A stretch of DNA of 64,000 nucleotides, from the NCBI RefSeq assembly GCF_002763455.1, contig NZ_NIXK01000003.1, positions 62,001 through 126,000 of the forward strand, given 5' to 3'. Position numbers and translations under genes: made by a program. The notes under the pieces were generated by a model, which had not been told where the DNA came from, did not search any database, and saw only the letters and a list, made by a program, of their open reading frames with translations. Below, piece after piece: positions 49,733-58,529 of the stretch. The first letter of the stretch is position 1, and each line of letters opens with the position of its first letter. This DNA comes from Lentibacillus sediminis (GTDB lineage Bacteria > Bacillota > Bacilli > Bacillales > Amphibacillaceae).

Positions 49733-50125
49733 ATGCTTTCTATGAATCTTGCAGAATTAAAGCAGCGGCTTGATTTGCTGGTAGAAGGGAATGTGATTTC
49801 GTCATCGGCAAGGTCCATTACTGTCGACGCTTTCCAGCATTTGCTGGAGACGCTTGGGATAAAAGATGTGGAGCAGGCTGAGATGCTGTTTACCCATTTG
49901 CCGACAGCTTTAACAAGAATGGAAAACAGGGAAACGTTGGATGCATTCGCGTCAGAAACGATGATGGAGGAAGTGAGAAATTCCGGCAGTTATCACCTGG
50001 CCAAGGAACAGGTGCGGCGGATCGAACGGGAATGGAAGGGAGGACTGCCTGAGACGGAGAAGGAATTTTTGTATTTGCATTACACGAATGTGATTCAAAC
50101 CAATCAGGGAGGGGAAGCAAATTGA
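49733..50125 (+). CDS. yhfY: YhfY-like PRD-domain protein
   Basis: A protein of 130 residues with one PTS-regulation-like (PRD) helical domain: MNLAELKQRLDLLVEGNVIS, SITVDAFQHLLETLG and EKEFLYLHYTNVI, whose final His-containing helix (EFLYLHYTNV) is the PRD hallmark. AAAGGAGGGG lies 2-4 bases before ATG 49733; ATG 49742 is an alternative. The stop overlaps yhfU by four bases. PRD domains of antiterminators are phosphorylated on His by PTS proteins; a free-standing one is unusual and its role is unknown. Confidence 0.82.
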   Translation: MLSMNLAELKQRLDLLVEGNVISSSARSITVDAFQHLLETLGIKDVEQAEMLFTHLPTALTRMENRETLDAFASETMMEEVRNSGSYHLAKEQVRRIEREWKGGLPETEKEFLYLHYTNVIQTNQGGEAN

Positions 50126-50481
50126 AAATCGTAATCGGCGGACAAGTGGAAAAGAAGAGCATTGAGGGATTAATTAAGGAAATCGATCCGGAAATTGAAA
50201 CCGTTATCAAGTCGGATTTGGATGCAGCAATGGCAATCAAGACGAAGCAGGCAGATTACTATATTGGGGCCTGTCACACCGGTGGGGGAGGCGCACTGGC
50301 CATGGCAATCGCTATGCTTGGCAGGGATCAGTGTGAAACGGTATCCATGCCTGGCAGGAAGCCGGACAGCGCAAAGGTTGAACAGGCGGTAAAAGACGGG
50401 AAGCTGGCATTTGGGTTTACGGGGGATCACATGGAAACCGCGGTGCCAATGATCATCACTGCAATTAAAAACAAGCAGTAG
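50122..50481 (+). CDS. yhfU: YhfU-like DUF2620 protein
   Basis: A protein of 119 residues of the DUF2620 family: KIVIGGQVEKKSIEGLI, the glycine-rich loop GACHTGGGGALAMAIAML (about 50-67) and GKLAFGFTGDHMETAVPMI. The fold appears Rossmann-like and the glycine loop may bind a phosphate or dinucleotide. It overlaps yhfY by four bases and lies directly before the permease gene, as in E. coli. Function unknown. Confidence 0.88.
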   Translation: MKIVIGGQVEKKSIEGLIKEIDPEIETVIKSDLDAAMAIKTKQADYYIGACHTGGGGALAMAIAMLGRDQCETVSMPGRKPDSAKVEQAVKDGKLAFGFTGDHMETAVPMIITAIKNKQ

Positions 50482-50502
50482 ATAATGGGGGAGGAAGTAT
50501 TT

Positions 50503-51795
50503 ATGGAACTGATATTTGTCATTTTGATCGGGGCAGTGGCCGCTGTTTTGGCCAATTTAAACATTGCGGTCTTTAATGATGGGCTCCGGCCTGTTGTCGG
50601 GGAGCATATCGAAGGCCGGATCAAACGGAGAGAGCTTGGATTAACAGCGTTCGCTATCAGTTTTGGCTTGGTCATCGGGTTTGGGATTCCGTTTACCATC
50701 ACCGCGAGTATCATTCTGATTCACAGTATTTTGCTGGGAACGGATATCATCGGCCTGTTGACACCGAAGAACAAATGGGGAACACCGGTGGCTGCCGCGA
50801 TTGGCGGGTTGTACGGCTGGGCTCTGCTTGTAGGGCTGGAAGGGTTTGTCCAGTTATTTGAATACTTGCCGGTCAATTTCCTGGCGCCAATGGGTGAAGT
50901 AGGCACACCAATTGTCGTAGCATTTGCTGCATTCCCGGCATTGGCCGTGGCCATGCAGTTCAGTGTGAAAAAAGGGCTGCTGACATTTCTGGTAGCGGCG
51001 CTTGTGCGGCAACTGGCAGTTTTTGTAAATGACAACGGTCTGTTGTCCATCGGTGGGAATCCGGTCGCGCTGAACCAGGAAGGGATGGCACTCATCGCCG
51101 GAATGGTCTTCTTGTTTGTTTATGCGATGAAGGAAAAACAGGAAGAAGGCGCATCTGTCGATCTGGCGTCGATGTTTAGTGAAAAAGTAAAAGCGATTCA
51201 GAAAAATGTACCATACTTCATGCTGATCGGTGCACTAATTGCCGGGGCGACGAATCTGGCCCTGATGGCAGGGGATCCGATTTCCTTAAGCCTGCTTGCT
51301 GAGGGAGAGGAAACAGAAGCAGGGATTGCAGCGGCAGCACGCGCATTAGGATTTATCCCGCTGGTTGCCAGTACGGCGATTGCGACAGGGGTGTACAGTC
51401 CGGTTGGTTTTACACTGATATTTGTCGTCGGTCTGTTTGCGCCAAATGTCTGGCTGGCGGTGATCATCGGGGCTGTTGTGATTTTCTTGGAAGTTACTTT
51501 GCTGAGTGCTATTGCCAAATTCCTGGATAAATACCCAGGTGTAAGAAATTCCGGTGAAAATATCCGAAGTGCGATGACAAAGCTGATTGAAGTCGCGCTG
51601 TTGGTCGGTGGTGCCAATGCCGCCAATTTGATTATTCCGGGATTCGGTTTCTTTTTCATCATTGGTTTTTATCTTCTGAATGAAGTTGCCGGACGTCCAA
51701 TTGTCCGCATGGCTGTTGGTCCGGTTGGGGCGATCGCCGTTGGTGTCATCGCAAACATCTTAGTTCTTTTAGGACTCATGAACATACCACAATAG
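50503..51795 (+). CDS. yhfT: YhfT-like membrane transporter
   Basis: A protein of 430 residues. The ATG at 50503 is preceded by GGGAGGAAG; an ATG six codons earlier lies inside the ribosome site. About ten to twelve hydrophobic segments fill the chain, with conserved polar spots such as NIAVFNDGLRPV near the N terminus and ANLIIPGFGFFFIIG near the C terminus. It matches YhfT of the E. coli yhf operon, an orphan family presumed to import the pathway substrate. Confidence 0.88.
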   Translation: MELIFVILIGAVAAVLANLNIAVFNDGLRPVVGEHIEGRIKRRELGLTAFAISFGLVIGFGIPFTITASIILIHSILLGTDIIGLLTPKNKWGTPVAAAIGGLYGWALLVGLEGFVQLFEYLPVNFLAPMGEVGTPIVVAFAAFPALAVAMQFSVKKGLLTFLVAALVRQLAVFVNDNGLLSIGGNPVALNQEGMALIAGMVFLFVYAMKEKQEEGASVDLASMFSEKVKAIQKNVPYFMLIGALIAGATNLALMAGDPISLSLLAEGEETEAGIAAAARALGFIPLVASTAIATGVYSPVGFTLIFVVGLFAPNVWLAVIIGAVVIFLEVTLLSAIAKFLDKYPGVRNSGENIRSAMTKLIEVALLVGGANAANLIIPGFGFFFIIGFYLLNEVAGRPIVRMAVGPVGAIAVGVIANILVLLGLMNIPQ

Positions 51796-51814
51796 CAGCA
51801 TAGGAGGCAGCAGC

Positions 51815-52732
51815 ATGATACAGACAGTCAAAGGAAAAATCGAGGCAGAGGAATTTGGAATCTGTGCAGCGCATGAGCATCTGTCGATTGATTTATCCCG
51901 CATCAAGGGAGATCCGGATACGATTTTGGATGATGAACAGGGGGCGCAGGAAGAGCTGGAACATTTCCATCAAGCGGGCGGCCGCTCCCTGGTTGATTTG
52001 ACCAATGAAGGGATGAGACGAAATGCTGAGCGATTGAAGCGGCTGAGTGAAGCAACAGGGGTGCATATCGTCACCTGCACCGGGTTTTACAAAGATCCGT
52101 TCATTCCGGAATTCGCAGAGAACTGGAAGAGGGAAGATTTTGCCGAGCATTTTATCAAAGAAATTACCGGGGGAATTGCTGACACCGGCATTTTCCCCGG
52201 CATCATCGGGGAAGTCGGCACCAGTGTCAATGAAATTAAACCGGTGGAAAAAGAACTAATTCTTGGCGCGGGTGAGACGGCAAGAGAAACAGGGTTGCCA
52301 GTTTCCACTCATACCTCTCTCGGAACATTGGGCAGCAGGCAAGTGGATATGCTGTTTGGTACGGGTGTGACGAAAGAGCAGATTATCATTGGCCATCAGG
52401 ATTTAAATCCAAATAAGGAAGAAGTGCTGGAGGTGCTGGAGGGCGGGGTGTATATCGGTTTTGATACCATTGGAAAAAATAACTACCGTCCGGATGAGGA
52501 ACGGATCGAGTTTCTGCTGGATTTTATCGAGAGGGGCTTCCATGAACAGATTCTCCTGTCGGCGGATTTAACGAGAAAATCGCATTGGAAAAAACATGGC
52601 GGGCCCGGCTATGACTTGGTGTTAAATGAGTTTATCCCCAAGCTTACGGAACGTGGTGTTTCCGGTGCAGTGATTCGAGATTTGTTGATTCATAATCCGG
52701 CTAGGGCTTTTGCGATAAAGGAGCGGGTCTAA
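51815..52732 (+). CDS. php: Phosphotriesterase homology protein Php (YhfV)
   Basis: A protein of 305 residues of the amidohydrolase superfamily. AGGAGG lies before ATG 51815. Metal ligands of the phosphotriesterase branch are visible: His20 and His22 (AAHEHLS), Glu in IIGEVGTS, His in PVSTHTSLG, His in IIGHQDLN and the final Asp in LLSADLTRKSHW. E. coli Php has the same fold and no known substrate; relatives are lactonases and phosphotriesterases. Within this cluster a lactone or phosphate ester intermediate is likely. The stop shares one base with the yhfS start. Confidence 0.92.
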   Translation: MIQTVKGKIEAEEFGICAAHEHLSIDLSRIKGDPDTILDDEQGAQEELEHFHQAGGRSLVDLTNEGMRRNAERLKRLSEATGVHIVTCTGFYKDPFIPEFAENWKREDFAEHFIKEITGGIADTGIFPGIIGEVGTSVNEIKPVEKELILGAGETARETGLPVSTHTSLGTLGSRQVDMLFGTGVTKEQIIIGHQDLNPNKEEVLEVLEGGVYIGFDTIGKNNYRPDEERIEFLLDFIERGFHEQILLSADLTRKSHWKKHGGPGYDLVLNEFIPKLTERGVSGAVIRDLLIHNPARAFAIKERV

Positions 52733-53874
52733 TGGGATACGACAAATCGCAGCTGAATTATGCGGATTCCGTGCTGCCGGCCCTGTCTGTCAGTGAAGCG
52801 CAAGAGCTGCAGTATAAGCTGGTAGATAAGATGAGCAGGCATTTTACCGGCGAACAGCTTCTGTCCATGGGTGATCTTGGTGTTGGGCCACGCTGGAAAA
52901 AGCCAGAACAGACGGAAAGAGCAGAGCGTGTCCTGGCTGATTTTTTTGGCGTGGAAAAAGCGGCCCTTGTCCGAGGGGCAGGAACCGGAGCGATCCGGAC
53001 GATCCTCAGCACGCTGCTGGAAGTGGGAGACGAAATGTTTATCCATTCTGCTCCTGTCTATATGACGACGAAAGAGACACTGCGTATGCTTGGCATTCGT
53101 CCGCAGGTGGTGGATTACAATGAGCTGAAGAGCTTGGAAGAAGCAGTTGCCGCGAACCATAACTGCAAGGTTTTTTATATCCAGCATGCACGTCAGTCGC
53201 CAACGGACACGTATGATCTGCAACAGGTCATCCAAACGGTCAAGAGTGTGAGACCGGATTTGCCGGTAGTGATAGATGACAATTATTGCGCGTTAAAAAC
53301 ACCGGGCATCGGAGTGGAATACGGCGCCGATTATTCAACTTTTTCCGGATTCAAGGTGTTGGGGCCAGAAGGGATTGGCGTGATTGTCGGTAGGAGTGAG
53401 CATATCCGGAAGCTCGAGGAGCGGAATTATTCCGGCGGCGGCCAGGTGCAGGGATATGAAGCAATGGAGCTACTCAGGATGATGACATTCGCCCCTGTAT
53501 CGCTGGCCGGGCAAAACGAACAGGTCGAGGAAGTCTGCCGTCGGCTAAATGAAGGAGAAGTCACCGGGATTGCTGATGCTTACATGACCAATGCCCAGTC
53601 TAAAAATGTCATCGTGGAACTGGAGAAGCCTGTGGCGCAGGAAGTCATTAGCCGGAGTAATGCGCTTGGAGCGGCGACCCATCCGGTTGGCGCAGAATCC
53701 AAATATGAAATTGTACCGATGATCTACCGTGTTTCCGGGAGTTTTATGGAAGCACAGCCTCATTTAAAAGCATACGGCTTGCGGGTCAACCCAATGAAAG
53801 CCGGGGCATCCACGGTCTTGGGAATATTGGATAAGGCAATACAATCACTAAAGACTGAATCAGACAGACGATGA
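52732..53874 (+). CDS. yhfS: YhfS-like PLP-dependent aminotransferase
   Basis: A protein of 380 residues of the fold-type I PLP family. The Schiff-base Lys is in FSGFKVLGPEGIGVI (about Lys206), the cofactor-binding acid in VVIDDNYCALKTP, and an N-terminal GAGTGAIRTILSTLLEVGDE holds the phosphate. It is related to cystathionine/aluminium-type and L-allo-threonine-like enzymes; E. coli YhfS is the nearest named relative. It follows php with one-base overlap (TAATG), so both are made together. The reaction is unknown. Confidence 0.9.
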   Translation: MGYDKSQLNYADSVLPALSVSEAQELQYKLVDKMSRHFTGEQLLSMGDLGVGPRWKKPEQTERAERVLADFFGVEKAALVRGAGTGAIRTILSTLLEVGDEMFIHSAPVYMTTKETLRMLGIRPQVVDYNELKSLEEAVAANHNCKVFYIQHARQSPTDTYDLQQVIQTVKSVRPDLPVVIDDNYCALKTPGIGVEYGADYSTFSGFKVLGPEGIGVIVGRSEHIRKLEERNYSGGGQVQGYEAMELLRMMTFAPVSLAGQNEQVEEVCRRLNEGEVTGIADAYMTNAQSKNVIVELEKPVAQEVISRSNALGAATHPVGAESKYEIVPMIYRVSGSFMEAQPHLKAYGLRVNPMKAGASTVLGILDKAIQSLKTESDRR

Positions 53875-53887
53875 GGAGGCTGCTTTT

Positions 53888-55048
53888 ATGTTTTTGGATG
53901 TTACCAAACGCAGAAATCCGAGGCTGATTGATGCAGGTCTTTCCCTCCACCAGAATGGAGAGATCCCTCCCAACACTTATGTCATCGATATCGATGTATT
54001 AAAAGCCAATACCAAGAAACTGGCGGAGACTGCAGCTGACCATGATATGGAATTGTATTTCATGAGCAAGCAGCTGGGACGGATTCCTGCGTTGGCAGCT
54101 ATCATTGCAGAAAATGGAATTGATAAAGCGGTTGCTGTGGATTTTGACGAAGGAAAGGTGCTGGCAGATAATGGGTTTCAAATCGGCAATATCGGCCATT
54201 TGGTTCAGCCGGGAAAACATCAGTGGAGGGAAGTGCTCAGCTGGCAGCCGGAAGTGGTAACGATTTTTTCCTGTGAGCGCGCCAGGCAGGTGGCTGAAGC
54301 TGCAGAACAGGCCGGTGTCATACAAAATATCCTGCTCAAAGTTGTCGGAGAAAATGACTGCATTTATGAAGGGCAGGAAGGCGGAATTCCGTTAAAAGAA
54401 CTTTCCGAAACGGCCGAGCAGATTCAGAAGCTGGATGGAGTCCGGGTCACCGGGGTTACAACTTTTCCCAACTTGCAGCTGGCAGAGGACCGAACGGCCA
54501 TGGTGCCTACTCCTAATTTGTCAACACTGAAACAGGCGAAACAAATGCTTGAAACAAAGGGAATTCTTCTCACGCAAATCAACGGCCCAAGCGGAACCAG
54601 TACTGCCACGATCCCGTTTCTGGCTGGAGAAGGCATCTCCCATGCCGAGCCGGGACATGGATTAACCGGGACGACACCACTGCATGCCTATAAGGATTTG
54701 CCGGAGCTGCCGGGCATGATTTACGTCTCCGAAGTGTCCCATCAATTCAGGGGCAGCTATCAGGTGATTGCCGGTGGCTATTACGGCCGCTCTAATATGG
54801 AAGGCTGTCTCGTCGGACATGAGCCAGGCAGCATCCTCGACAGGTTTGTTTCAGCAGTTCCTCTTAGTCCAGAGGTTATCGATTATTATGGTTCCATTCC
54901 GACGCCTGAAGATTTTTCCATTCAGATTGGCGACACGGCGATCTACGCTTTCCGCACTCAGATTTTCATGACACGATCGCATGTCGCACTAGTGGAAGGC
55001 ATCCAGTCCGGCCGGCCGTCACTTATCCATCTGGAAAGGAAGTGGTGA
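53888..55048 (+). CDS. yhfX: YhfX-like PLP enzyme (alanine racemase-type barrel)
   Basis: A protein of 386 residues with an alanine-racemase-like N-terminal barrel. Its PLP Lys is in LYFMSKQLGRIPALAA (about residue 60), with NGPSGTSTATIPFL as phosphate-binding loop and GHGLTGTTPLHA near the active site. AGGAGG precedes the ATG. E. coli YhfX is the corresponding protein. Together with YhfS it suggests an amino acid or amino sugar whose stereochemistry or amino group is changed. Confidence 0.9.
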   Translation: MFLDVTKRRNPRLIDAGLSLHQNGEIPPNTYVIDIDVLKANTKKLAETAADHDMELYFMSKQLGRIPALAAIIAENGIDKAVAVDFDEGKVLADNGFQIGNIGHLVQPGKHQWREVLSWQPEVVTIFSCERARQVAEAAEQAGVIQNILLKVVGENDCIYEGQEGGIPLKELSETAEQIQKLDGVRVTGVTTFPNLQLAEDRTAMVPTPNLSTLKQAKQMLETKGILLTQINGPSGTSTATIPFLAGEGISHAEPGHGLTGTTPLHAYKDLPELPGMIYVSEVSHQFRGSYQVIAGGYYGRSNMEGCLVGHEPGSILDRFVSAVPLSPEVIDYYGSIPTPEDFSIQIGDTAIYAFRTQIFMTRSHVALVEGIQSGRPSLIHLERKW

Positions 55049-55052
55049 GCAG

Positions 55053-56255
55053 ATGGCAAAGGTGACTGTATTGATTATTGACAGTTTTGGAATCGGGGCA
55101 ATGGAGGATTACGTCAACAATGGCCCCTCTGACTGGACGGCAAATACGTACAAGCATATTCGCGAAACGAAGGGAGATCAGTTGAAGATCCCTTTCTTGT
55201 ACCAGTCCGGCTTAGGTACATTGGTCGATCAGCAACCTCCACCGGAAAATGTCTATGGATCTGCCAAACTGGCACATCATGGTGCAGACACGTATCTTGG
55301 CCATCAGGAAATAGCGGGAAGCTGCCCGAAAAAATCCACGAAACGGCTGATGAAAGATATTCATTCTGATATGAAAGTGGCTTTGGAGGAAAAGGGGTAC
55401 AGTGTAAGCTACCCTTTGGAGCATTCCCCTGTGCTGCTCGTAAATGACGCAGCAGTTGTGGCGGATAATCTGGAATCTTCCTTGGGAAACATTATCAACG
55501 TAACGGCAGATTTTCAGAAAATGCCTTTTGAGGAAGTAAAACGTCTTGGTGAAGTGGTAAGGGAGAATGTCGACACCTCTCGGGTGATCGCATTTGGGGG
55601 TCCCCATACATCGATTGTGCATATTTTATCCTGTGTGAAGGAGAAGCAAACGGGACAATGGGGCGTAGACACGCCGCGCGCGAAGGTATACGGAGAAGGT
55701 TACCAAGTCTACCATATGGGATATGGAGTAGATATCGGGAGACAATTTCCGAAGATTGCCGCTGCCCATGATCTGCCAGTTTACCGGCTGGGAAAAACGG
55801 CAGATGTGCTGCACGGTGACGGTCCGAAAAATCCGATTGTTAACACAGGAGAATTGCTGGAGACGGTGAAGAAAGAATATCAGCAGGAGAACGAAGATGC
55901 TGCATTTCTAATTAATATTCAAGAGACAGATCTGGCCGGCCATGCAGAAGATACGGACTGGTATTGCCGGTTATTGAACCAGACGGATGCCTGGCTGCAA
56001 GGGGAATTTATGCCGCTCATGCAGAAGGATGATATCTTAATCATTATGGCAGACCATGGCAATGACCCGACGATTGGCCACGCCAACCACACCAGGGAAT
56101 ATGTGCCAATCCTGATTTTAGGGAGAAAAGTAAAACCTGTTTCGATCGGAACGCGTGAAACGATGGCAGATGTTGGCGCCAGCCTTTGTGCCTTTTTTGA
56201 TTTGCCGGAAACAGCGGAGGGAGAGAGTTTTCTAGATCTGATTTTGGACAGGTGA
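55053..56255 (+). CDS. yhfW: YhfW-like phosphopentomutase-family enzyme
   Basis: A protein of 400 residues of the alkaline phosphatase superfamily, phosphopentomutase branch. The metal/phospho-site motifs are VLIIDSFGIGAMEDY (first Asp), HHGADTYLGHQE (nucleophile Thr region) and MADHGNDPTIGHANHTREYVP (as IMADHGNDPTI, GHANHTREY). It is nearest to YhfW of E. coli, which keeps mutase-type residues but acts on an unknown phosphosugar. It is the last gene of the cluster, 4 bases after yhfX. No clear terminator was seen in the 190 bases before the VOC gene. Confidence 0.92.
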   Translation: MAKVTVLIIDSFGIGAMEDYVNNGPSDWTANTYKHIRETKGDQLKIPFLYQSGLGTLVDQQPPPENVYGSAKLAHHGADTYLGHQEIAGSCPKKSTKRLMKDIHSDMKVALEEKGYSVSYPLEHSPVLLVNDAAVVADNLESSLGNIINVTADFQKMPFEEVKRLGEVVRENVDTSRVIAFGGPHTSIVHILSCVKEKQTGQWGVDTPRAKVYGEGYQVYHMGYGVDIGRQFPKIAAAHDLPVYRLGKTADVLHGDGPKNPIVNTGELLETVKKEYQQENEDAAFLINIQETDLAGHAEDTDWYCRLLNQTDAWLQGEFMPLMQKDDILIIMADHGNDPTIGHANHTREYVPILILGRKVKPVSIGTRETMADVGASLCAFFDLPETAEGESFLDLILDR

Positions 56256-56444
56256 TAATTGAATGAATGCAGCGGTTTGCTTTAGGGCGAGTCCGTTGTA
56301 TTTTTTTGTTATGTAATCGTGGGTTGAGCCAGAATTCATTACTAAGCAGCGATTTATGATCGTTAGATATTTTACTGTAAATAAAACCGAAATATTAGTA
56401 GAATTAAAAGTATAAGAAAAAGCAGGAAGAGAGTTGATTACAGC

Positions 56445-56849
56445 ATGGAATTCACTGACTTCACAGTAGCTCAAGTGAGAATAGCCAGACCAACAGACAA
56501 ATTTGAAGAAACTATTGAATTCTATGTCCATGGTTTAGGATTGAAAGAAATACAGCGATTTAAAGGGCATAGAGGGTATGAGGGGGTGATTATTGGATTG
56601 CCGGATATTAATTACCACTTGGAATTCACCCGTCATATTGATGGAAGTCCATGCCCTGCCCCTTCTAAAGATAACCTTTTAGTTTTTTATATAACGAATA
56701 AAGAAGAAATCATTACAGTATATAAACGCTTGCAGAGCATGGGGTATAAAGAAGTTGACCCAGAAAACGGTTACTGGAAAGAACAGGGAATTACAATAGA
56801 AGATCCTGATGGCTGGCGAATTGTATTAATGAATAGGTCGTATGAGTAG
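56445..56849 (+). CDS. VOC family protein (YycE-like)
   Basis: A protein of 134 residues with the paired beta-alpha-beta VOC units: VRIARPTDKFEETIEFYVHGL opens it (as VRIARPTDKFEE, TIEFYVHGL) and ITIEDPDGWRIVLMN closes it. RIARPT is the hallmark of the Bacillus YycE subgroup, whose substrate is unknown. The codon use is AT-richer than in the yhf genes before it. Confidence 0.87.
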   Translation: MEFTDFTVAQVRIARPTDKFEETIEFYVHGLGLKEIQRFKGHRGYEGVIIGLPDINYHLEFTRHIDGSPCPAPSKDNLLVFYITNKEEIITVYKRLQSMGYKEVDPENGYWKEQGITIEDPDGWRIVLMNRSYE

Positions 56850-56893
56850 GTAGCTAAGGTCAATAGAAGAATAACTACCTGGAGGAATGAATT

Positions 56894-57253
56894 ATGTGGA
56901 AAAGAATCGAATGTCTTGCAATTTACACAAAGGACATTGAGAAATCCATAAATTTTTATCAATCGTTAGGTTTAACCAAAGCTTGGGAAACCTATCAAGA
57001 CAAGGAAAAACAATGGAGGCTTGTCGGAATGCGATTTCCTGAGGGTAATTCAGAGTTAGTATTAAAAAACAACCCTGATTTGAACTTTGCCGAAACTGAA
57101 ATTGTCGTGGAAGATGTCATGAAGACTTACGAAAAGTTAAAATCCAATGCGGAAGTTCAGTGGATTCGTACGCCATTTCCTAATTCATTAGGAGGACATG
57201 TTGCGGTAATGAAGGCACCGGATGATAATGTTTTTGTATTAGTGGGGAAGTAG
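56894..57253 (+). CDS. VOC family protein
   Basis: A protein of 119 residues; GGAGG is upstream of ATG 56894. RIECLAIYTKDIEKSINFYQ and GGHVAVMKAPDDNVFVLVG are the start and end strands of a single VOC module; a metal-binding His at the first position is missing (Glu/Leu stand there). It lies 45 bases after the YycE-like gene and may be in the same transcript. Substrate unknown. Confidence 0.84.
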   Translation: MWKRIECLAIYTKDIEKSINFYQSLGLTKAWETYQDKEKQWRLVGMRFPEGNSELVLKNNPDLNFAETEIVVEDVMKTYEKLKSNAEVQWIRTPFPNSLGGHVAVMKAPDDNVFVLVGK

Positions 57254-57289
57254 ACAGCTTTTCTTCAATAAATGTGCTGTTAAATACAA

Positions 57290-57298
57290 TGCTATAAT
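57290..57298 (+). promoter_or_regulatory. Extended -10 promoter of the lipoprotein gene
   Basis: TGCTATAAT (TGnTATAAT) lies 20 bases before the lipoprotein start. Confidence 0.55.
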
Positions 57299-57317
57299 GA
57301 GAGGAATGGTTTGACTA

Positions 57318-57983
57318 ATGAAGAAGCTGACAATGACTCTATTTTTTACTATTGCTTTATTTATGCTCGTAGGATGCGGTAGCGATACAAACGAAGAATC
57401 TACAGCTGATGCTTCAGAAGATGGCTCTGTTGCAGAATCAGCAGAAGGAGATACAACTGAAACAAATGAAAGCACATCAACAAGTGAAGCAGAGGAATCA
57501 GACACTGACAATGTAAATGACACTTCCTCGGCTGAAGCTGATACGGATAGCTCGGCCACCGAAAATAGCGACATGAATGCAGACAATAAGGAAGACAAAG
57601 ATCCACTATCCGAGTATTCCAGTGAACAAATCGAATACGCCCGGGTTTGGCTGCAGCTTGGACCAAATCAAGAGTTAGAAGAATTGTATGTTAAACATAT
57701 TCCGGCTGATACACCACTTAATCCTGAGGATGAAACCAGTGCCAGTTATCCGGAAGATGTGATCCAGCTATCAGGCACTCGCTTAGTATCTGGTTCAGTT
57801 ACTTACAGTGGTAATGGAGATGGCACGGTTAATGTTTACAATGTTCCTTTACGGTGGGATGGGCAGTACCCTGCAGGGAAAGAATTTTATTCAAATATTA
57901 TTGAGAATACAAAGCTGGTGTCCATTGACCCAGGTGACGATGAAGAAGTCATTGAATTAATTGAAGTTCTAAATGCTGATTAG
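57318..57983 (+). CDS. Lipoprotein with acidic linker and conserved C-terminal domain
   Basis: A protein of 221 residues. The lipobox LVGC (Cys20) is followed by about 75 residues of Ser/Thr/Glu/Asp-rich low-complexity linker, then a compact domain (about 100-221) with EYARVWLQLGPNQELEELYV, YPEDVIQLSGTRLVSGSVTY, GTVNVYNVPLRWDG and IENTKLVSIDPGDDE. Similar C-terminal domains occur in lipoproteins of other Bacillales with no known role. It hangs on the outside of the cell; a binding or sensing function is possible. Confidence 0.78.
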   Translation: MKKLTMTLFFTIALFMLVGCGSDTNEESTADASEDGSVAESAEGDTTETNESTSTSEAEESDTDNVNDTSSAEADTDSSATENSDMNADNKEDKDPLSEYSSEQIEYARVWLQLGPNQELEELYVKHIPADTPLNPEDETSASYPEDVIQLSGTRLVSGSVTYSGNGDGTVNVYNVPLRWDGQYPAGKEFYSNIIENTKLVSIDPGDDEEVIELIEVLNAD

Positions 57984-58045
57984 AGGATATAGAGATTATT
58001 TACACCTTGTCTTTAATTAAGGCTAATTGTACCGGGAGTGAAAAT

Positions 58046-58441
58046 ATGCAATTTCGCGAGTTTGGTTTGATATTATTTGTTGAACATTATGAGGAATGTA
58101 TTGCTTTTTACAGGGATATCTTACAGCTGGAAGTGAGAAACGAAAAAGAAACACTGGTTAAATTTCAACTTCCGAACGGTTATTTAATGGTTGAACAAGG
58201 AGGTGCAGAATCAAAACAGGAAAAGACAAGAGAACAAAATCCAACTGTACTGCGATTTGATGTGGAGTCCTTAATTCCAATTGTTAATCAATTAGAAAAA
58301 CGTGGTGTTCAATTTTCAGAAAGAACTTTAAAATTTGATTGGGGTACCATTGCTGTTTTCAATGACCCTGATGAAAATCGGATTGAATTGGGAGAAATCA
58401 ATGGTTCTATTAGCCAACACCTTAAACAAGACTATACATAA
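58046..58441 (+). CDS. VOC family protein
   Basis: A protein of 131 residues starting at 58046 (MQFREFGLILFVEHYEECIA), GGGAGTG lying 8 bases upstream; an in-frame start 39 bases earlier has no ribosome site. One VOC module ends in WGTIAVFNDPDENRIELGEI. It is the third VOC gene within 2 kb but the three are not close copies. Substrate unknown. Confidence 0.84.
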   Translation: MQFREFGLILFVEHYEECIAFYRDILQLEVRNEKETLVKFQLPNGYLMVEQGGAESKQEKTREQNPTVLRFDVESLIPIVNQLEKRGVQFSERTLKFDWGTIAVFNDPDENRIELGEINGSISQHLKQDYT

Positions 58442-58529
58442 GCAGCAGACAATGAGAGCACATTAGTAGAAGAAACTGCTCTCGCCAGCTGCTGCAGCGG
58501 AAAGACAACAAGGACGAGGGGAAGATCAT

